From Clostridium sp. CAG:169 (GTDB lineage: Bacteria > Bacillota > Clostridia > Oscillospirales > Ruminococcaceae), in NCBI GenBank assembly GCA_000435195.1, contig FR880196.1, positions 1 through 17,219 on the forward strand: a DNA stretch of 17,219 nt. The letters run 5' to 3'. Below the pieces are notes generated by a model. It saw nothing but the letters and a program-made list of their open reading frames with translations, searched no databases and was not told where the DNA came from. This document shows positions 13,756-17,219 of the stretch, one piece after another (the stretch's first letter is position 1; each line of letters begins with the position of its first letter). The position numbers and the translations under genes were made by a program.

Positions 13756-14895
13756 ATGATAAAAAATATTTTTTCTGCGATTGGCAGATATTTTAAACAG
13801 ACCGACTGGCTTTTGCTGCTGTGCTGTACCGGTCTGTCGGCATTCAGCACCCTGCTGATTTACAGCCTGTACCAAAACGGGGAAATCGGCAGAATCAATA
13901 CCGTTGTGGTGCAGCCGGCGATGGCGCTGTGCGGCATTGCTGCGGCAATCGTTCTTTCCAAAATTGACTACCACACGATGGCGCGGATGTGGAAGTTTCA
14001 TACAGCAATCTGCTACGGTTTGCTGCTGCTGCTTTTTCCCTTTGGAGTGCAGCGTGTCGAATGGGTAGACGACCGCAACTGGCTGCCTATCCCGTTTTTA
14101 GGGATTAACTTTCAGCCCTCCGAGCTGCTCAAGATTTCGTTTATTATCACCTTTGCTTATCATCTTTCCAAGGTAAAGGATACATTGAATCGTCCCAAAC
14201 AGCTGCTGCTGCTTTTGCTGCACGGACTGCTGCCGGTTGCCATCATCCATTTGCAGGGAGATGACGGCACCGCGCTGGTCATGGCGGTCATCTTTGCAGC
14301 GATGCTGTTTACAGCGGGACTTTCCTGGAAGTACATCCTGCCGGTAGCGGCGATGATTCCGCCGGCAGCCATTGTGGCGTGGAATTTCCTGCTGGACGAC
14401 GACAAAAAGAACCGTATCCTGGCGGTCATCGACCCGACGCTGGTGGAGGCAGCGGATTCCTGGCAGCAGCAGCGGGGACTGATTTCGATTGGCAACGGCG
14501 GGCTGTGGGGCAACGGTGTGTTCATGGAAACCGGACAGTTTCGCTATGTCCCTGAGGTGTACAACGACTTCATCTTTACCTACATCGGGGAAACGGTGGG
14601 CTTCATCGGTTGCTTGGCGGTGCTGCTGGTGCTGGCGTTTTTGTGCATCCGCATCCTGAGCAACGGTCTGCGCGCACCCGATGATTTGGGAAAGTATATC
14701 TGCGTGGGTGTCTTTGCGATGATTGGCATTCAAATCATCATCAACATCGGAATGTGTCTGGGGATGATGCCGGTTATCGGTGTCACCTTGCCGTTTTTGT
14801 CCGCAGGCGGAACCTCGACCGGTACCCTCTACCTTGCCATCGGTGTGGTACTGAGCGTCTATGTCCACAGCGGCAAGGATAGGCTGTTTGGGTAA
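13756..14895 (+). CDS. SEDS-family protein (RodA/FtsW/SpoVE), peptidoglycan polymerase
   Basis: The 379-residue membrane protein has about ten hydrophobic segments and the SEDS signatures: INFQPSELLKISF (117-129), the long extracellular loop RGLISIGNGGLWGNGVFMETG (240-260), the conserved Asp in VPEVYNDFIFTYIGE (D271), and the C-terminal LPFLSAGGTST. SEDS proteins polymerise glycan strands from lipid II and normally work with a class B penicillin-binding protein. RodA (elongation), FtsW (division) and SpoVE (spore cortex) cannot be told apart safely here. No partner PBP or mre/fts gene lies nearby. AAAGG about 11 nt upstream supports ATG 13756. It has its own promoter and a strong terminator, so it is monocistronic. 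Confidence 0.93.
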   Translation: MIKNIFSAIGRYFKQTDWLLLLCCTGLSAFSTLLIYSLYQNGEIGRINTVVVQPAMALCGIAAAIVLSKIDYHTMARMWKFHTAICYGLLLLLFPFGVQRVEWVDDRNWLPIPFLGINFQPSELLKISFIITFAYHLSKVKDTLNRPKQLLLLLLHGLLPVAIIHLQGDDGTALVMAVIFAAMLFTAGLSWKYILPVAAMIPPAAIVAWNFLLDDDKKNRILAVIDPTLVEAADSWQQQRGLISIGNGGLWGNGVFMETGQFRYVPEVYNDFIFTYIGETVGFIGCLAVLLVLAFLCIRILSNGLRAPDDLGKYICVGVFAMIGIQIIINIGMCLGMMPVIGVTLPFLSAGGTSTGTLYLAIGVVLSVYVHSGKDRLFG

Positions 14896-14914
14896 TCACA
14901 GTTTGCGTATGGGA

Positions 14915-14953
14915 AGGCTCCGGCGATTGGTCGGAGCCTGATTTTTATTTTTT
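14915..14953 (+). terminator. terminator after the SEDS gene
   Basis: AGGCTCCG (14915-14922) pairs with CGGAGCCT (14932-14939) around a 9-nt loop, followed by GATTTTTATTTTTT. This is a strong intrinsic terminator about 20 nt after the stop codon. Confidence 0.9.
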
Positions 14954-14989
14954 GCAAAACTTTTACATTTATCACTAAAAATATCGGGT

Positions 14990-15019
14990 GTTTGCTGGTA
15001 GGATATACCGTAGGCAAAC
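14990..15019 (+). promoter_or_regulatory. leader hairpin just upstream of ispDF
   Basis: GTTTGC (14990-14995) pairs with GCAAAC (15014-15019), and inside it GGTA (14997-15000) pairs with TACC (15006-15009). This gives a 10-bp interrupted stem ending 12 nt before the ribosome binding site. I found no convincing promoter in the 14954-15031 gap. The hairpin could lie in a leader or be a protein-binding dyad. Confidence 0.35.
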
Positions 15020-15045
15020 CGGTCCGAATTAGAGGAGGCAGCAAA

Positions 15046-16236
15046 ATGAAGCAGGACACCATAAGAGCGGGAGCTGTGATTGCCGCAGGAGGAATGGCAC
15101 AGCGGATGCAGGGAGTGGACAAGCAGCTATTGGAGTTAAACGGAGTGCCGGTTTTAGTGCGTTCCATCCAGGCGCTGGCACAGGTCCGGTCGATTCAGGA
15201 GCTGGTGGTGGTAGCGCGGCAGGAGCAGTTTGCCCAGTTGCAAAGCTGGAAGGAGCAGTATCACCTGCCCGATTTTGTCCTCACCACCGGAGGTGCGACC
15301 CGACAGCAGTCGGTGCAGTCGGGGATTGCAAAGCTGTCCGAGCAGGTGGAATATTTTGTTATCCACGACGGAGCCAGACCCTTTGCCCAGCCGCAGATGA
15401 TTGAACAGTGCATCCAGGCGGCGGTCGAATATGGAGCGGCAACGGCAGCGGTGCGTGTCAAGGACACCATCAAGCAGGCAAACGAGGAAGGCTTCATTGA
15501 ACAGACACCGGACCGCAGCAGGCTGTATCTGACCCAGACACCGCAGGTGTTTGAGGCGGGACTATACCGCCGTGCAGTAAAGCAGGCGCAGCGGGAAGGA
15601 CTGGATTTTACCGATGACTGCCAGCTGGTGGAGCACATCGGTCATGCGGTGAAGCTGTGTGAAGGAGATTACCGCAACATCAAGATTACTACGCCAGAGG
15701 ACATTGCGGTGGCAAAGGCGATGGCAGGTCAGCAGGAGCAACAGGAGGAGAAGAGGATGGAGATTCGCACAGGACACGGGTACGACGTACACCGACTGAC
15801 ACAGGGGAGAAAGCTGATTTTGGGCGGGGTGGAAATCCCGTGGGAGAAAGGACTGTTGGGTCATTCGGATGCAGATGTGCTGGTACACGCAGTGATGGAT
15901 GCCCTGCTGGGTGCAGCGGCACTGGGGGACATCGGCAGACATTTTCCCGACACCGACCCGCGCTATGCCGGAGCAGACAGCATCTGCCTGCTGAAGCAGG
16001 TGGTACTGCTGCTGAAGGGAAAGGGATATTCCATCTCCAACATCGATTGCACCATCATTGCACAAAGACCAAAGCTCAAGAACTATATCCCACAGATGGC
16101 AAAAAACATTGCCGATGCCTGCCAAATCGACACAGAACAGGTCAACGTCAAGGCGACCACCGAGGAGCAGCTGGGCTTTACCGGCAGCGGTGAAGGGATG
16201 AGCGCCCACAGCGTTTGTCTGATTACCCGAGGCTAG
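15046..16236 (+). CDS. ispDF: bifunctional IspD-IspF (methylerythritol phosphate pathway)
   Basis: One 396-residue frame joins two enzymes of the non-mevalonate isoprenoid pathway. Residues 1 to about 228 are IspD, CDP-methylerythritol synthase: AAGGMAQRM (13-21) and K26, IHDGARPF (106-113), VKDT (138-141) and IKITTPED (212-219). Residues 238-396 are IspF, 2-C-methyl-D-erythritol 2,4-cyclodiphosphate synthase: GYDVHR with metal ligands D247 and H249, GHSDADVLVHAVMDALLGA with H281, DIGRHFPDTD, and the C-terminal ATTEEQLGFTGSGEG. The IspE kinase step is not encoded here. The linker (about 229-237) is Gln/Glu-rich and is encoded by an AGGAGG-containing stretch 8 nt before an in-frame ATG (15757), so free IspF might also be made. 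Start ATG 15046 follows GAGGAGG by 7 nt. Confidence 0.96.
   Translation: MKQDTIRAGAVIAAGGMAQRMQGVDKQLLELNGVPVLVRSIQALAQVRSIQELVVVARQEQFAQLQSWKEQYHLPDFVLTTGGATRQQSVQSGIAKLSEQVEYFVIHDGARPFAQPQMIEQCIQAAVEYGAATAAVRVKDTIKQANEEGFIEQTPDRSRLYLTQTPQVFEAGLYRRAVKQAQREGLDFTDDCQLVEHIGHAVKLCEGDYRNIKITTPEDIAVAKAMAGQQEQQEEKRMEIRTGHGYDVHRLTQGRKLILGGVEIPWEKGLLGHSDADVLVHAVMDALLGAAALGDIGRHFPDTDPRYAGADSICLLKQVVLLLKGKGYSISNIDCTIIAQRPKLKNYIPQMAKNIADACQIDTEQVNVKATTEEQLGFTGSGEGMSAHSVCLITRG
15743..15759 (+). promoter_or_regulatory. Shine-Dalgarno-like sequence and ATG inside the ispDF linker
   Basis: AGGAGG (15743-15748) lies 8 nt before an in-frame ATG (15757-15759) that encodes Met238, the natural first residue of the IspF domain (MEIRTGHGYDVH). 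Spacing and strength match a real start site. It is either a working internal start or a relic of the separate ispF gene. No stop codon separates the IspD part. Confidence 0.6.
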
Positions 16237-16336
16237 TCTAAAAAATACATTGCCGCAATGGGCGCGTGCATCCGGTTCCCTGCATAGAATGGAAGAGGAC
16301 ATTGTTTGTCCGATAATCAGAAAGGGGGAACGTCAG

Positions 16337-16579
16337 ATGAACAAAGAATATTTATCGACCGATATACCGGTCAGCTCGCTGACCTATGCGCTCAAAGGGC
16401 AGAAGCTGCTGGAACAGAAGGGATTTCGTGCCTGGGCGGGCAGAGACCATGACCGCATCCAGGGCTGTGGATACAAACTGACGGTGAAGGGGGATGCACA
16501 GCGCGCAAAACAGCTGCTGCAATCGGGCGGCATCAAGCTGGCGCGCTCGACTCAGCCAAAGGCAGGTGAGGGGCGATGA
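16337..16579 (+). CDS. DUF3343 protein (putative Se/S carrier-like)
   Basis: The 80-residue product resembles the DUF3343 family (putative Se/S carrier proteins). An N-terminal alpha/beta segment (TYALKGQKLLEQKGFRAW) is followed by the conserved Cys-Gly in IQGCGYKLTV (C44), then a helix (AQRAKQLLQ) and a final strand. Family members are often encoded next to cysteine desulfurase-like proteins, SelD or YedF-type proteins and are proposed to hand on sulfur or selenium; this role is not proven. Start ATG 16337 sits about 8 nt after AAAGGGGG. Its TGA stop overlaps the next start as ATGA, so translation is coupled to the downstream desulfurase-like gene. It lies 100 nt after ispDF; a weak TAGAAT (16285-16290) without a -35 is the only promoter hint. 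Confidence 0.8.
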   Translation: MNKEYLSTDIPVSSLTYALKGQKLLEQKGFRAWAGRDHDRIQGCGYKLTVKGDAQRAKQLLQSGGIKLARSTQPKAGEGR

Positions 16580-17219
16580 TCTATTTTGACAACGCTGCCA
16601 CCACCTTCCCGAAGCCGGGCTGTGTGGTGCAGGCGGTGCAGCAGGCGATGCTGTACTATGGAGCCAATCCGGGAAGAGGAGGTCACGACCTTTCGATGCA
16701 GACCGGCAGGATGATCCACCGCTGCCGCGAGCGGGCAGCTGCCCTGTTCGGCTGTCAGCCCGAGCAGGTGGTGTTCACCAAAAACTGCACCGAATCGCTC
16801 AATATCGTCATCAAGGGACTGGCGCAGCCGGGGGACCATTTCATCATCTCCGACCTGGAGCACAACGCGGTCTACCGTGTGGTGGAGCAGCTGCGGCGGC
16901 AGGGGATAATCGAATACAGCGTGGCTGCGGTGGAGGAAAACGAGCAGAAGACTGTTTGGAATTTTGAGCATCTGATTCGCCCGAACACCCGCATGATCGT
17001 CTGCACCCAGGCATCCAACGTCTTTGGAATGCGGGTGCCGGTGGAGCGCATCGGTGCAATGGCACGCTGCCGCGGCGTGATGATGACGGTGGACGCTGCG
17101 CAGAGCGCGGGATTGCTGCCGTTGGACCTCAGACGGCAGGCAATCGACTACCTGTGTCTGCCGGGTCACAAGGGATTGTACGGACCGGCAGGGACCGGGC
17201 TGCTCATCGTCAACTGTCC
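16576..17219 (+). CDS. cysteine desulfurase-like class V aminotransferase (partial, runs off right edge)
   Basis: The first 214 residues of a PLP enzyme of the NifS/SufS/CsdA superfamily are present. The opening MIYFDNAATTFPKPG, ESLNIVIKG, the EHN motif (H96), DAAQSAG (D173, Q176) and the PLP lysine in PGHKGLYGP (K199) are all visible. The sequence style (ANPGRGGHDLSMQTG) recalls the subfamily of Enterococcus faecalis EF2568, often found near selenium genes and labile-selenium hydroxylase clusters. It should release sulfur or selenium from cysteine or selenocysteine as a Cys-bound persulfide or perselenide. The catalytic Cys loop would lie beyond the window, so this cannot be checked. ATG 16576 overlaps the TGA of the DUF3343 gene. 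Subfamily assignment is from memory and moderate. Confidence 0.88.
   Translation, partial: MIYFDNAATTFPKPGCVVQAVQQAMLYYGANPGRGGHDLSMQTGRMIHRCRERAAALFGCQPEQVVFTKNCTESLNIVIKGLAQPGDHFIISDLEHNAVYRVVEQLRRQGIIEYSVAAVEENEQKTVWNFEHLIRPNTRMIVCTQASNVFGMRVPVERIGAMARCRGVMMTVDAAQSAGLLPLDLRRQAIDYLCLPGHKGLYGPAGTGLLIVNC

Overview
The window looks like a chromosomal core segment of a gut-type member of the class Clostridia (Firmicutes), probably near Oscillospiraceae/Ruminococcaceae. The grounds are strong AGGAGG-type ribosome binding sites, sigma-A-like promoters, several TTG starts, a stand-alone BioY, and a clostridial-type glutamyl-tRNA synthetase next to a glutaminyl-tRNA synthetase. A DUF3343 plus class V aminotransferase pair at the right edge also fits. 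Family-level placement is inference. I see no phage, insertion sequence, CRISPR array, rRNA or tRNA.

Layout. At 1-109 (minus) lies the N-terminus of a lipoprotein that runs off the left edge. A 0.3 kb divergent promoter region with a nine-G tract leads into pepT (436-1656, plus). A two-hairpin intergenic element follows, then a YbaK-type Cys-tRNA(Pro) deacylase (TTG start at 1859) and a RimI-like acetyltransferase. A bidirectional terminator (2829-2860) separates these from the minus-strand pair gltX-glnS. Next on the minus strand is an M24B Xaa-Pro peptidase (6483-7553), divergent from bioY (7851-8417). bioY has a perfect consensus promoter and a tandem 17-nt repeat over its predicted transcription start. 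A Qnr-like pentapeptide-repeat protein follows (8482-9126), ended by a shared terminator with upp.

From 9193 to 13443 everything reads on the minus strand, in transcription order fhs, tsaE, tsaB, rpiB, upp, with hairpins after fhs and after tsaB. Divergent from fhs are a SEDS-family (RodA/FtsW) membrane protein (13756-14895), a strong terminator, a fused ispDF gene (15046-16236), and a translationally coupled DUF3343 (Se/S carrier-like) plus cysteine desulfurase-like pair that runs off the right edge.

The genes mostly serve tRNA charging, proofreading and modification (gltX, glnS, ybaK, tsaB, tsaE), peptide turnover (pepT, Xaa-Pro peptidase), one-carbon, nucleotide and pentose metabolism (fhs, upp, rpiB), isoprenoid and cell-wall synthesis (ispDF, SEDS) and biotin uptake (bioY). 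Most of the window is ordinary housekeeping. The least ordinary parts are the right-edge sulfur/selenium pair, the ispDF fusion whose linker still encodes a Shine-Dalgarno sequence, the loopless Cys-laddered Qnr-like protein, and the bioY operator-like repeat.
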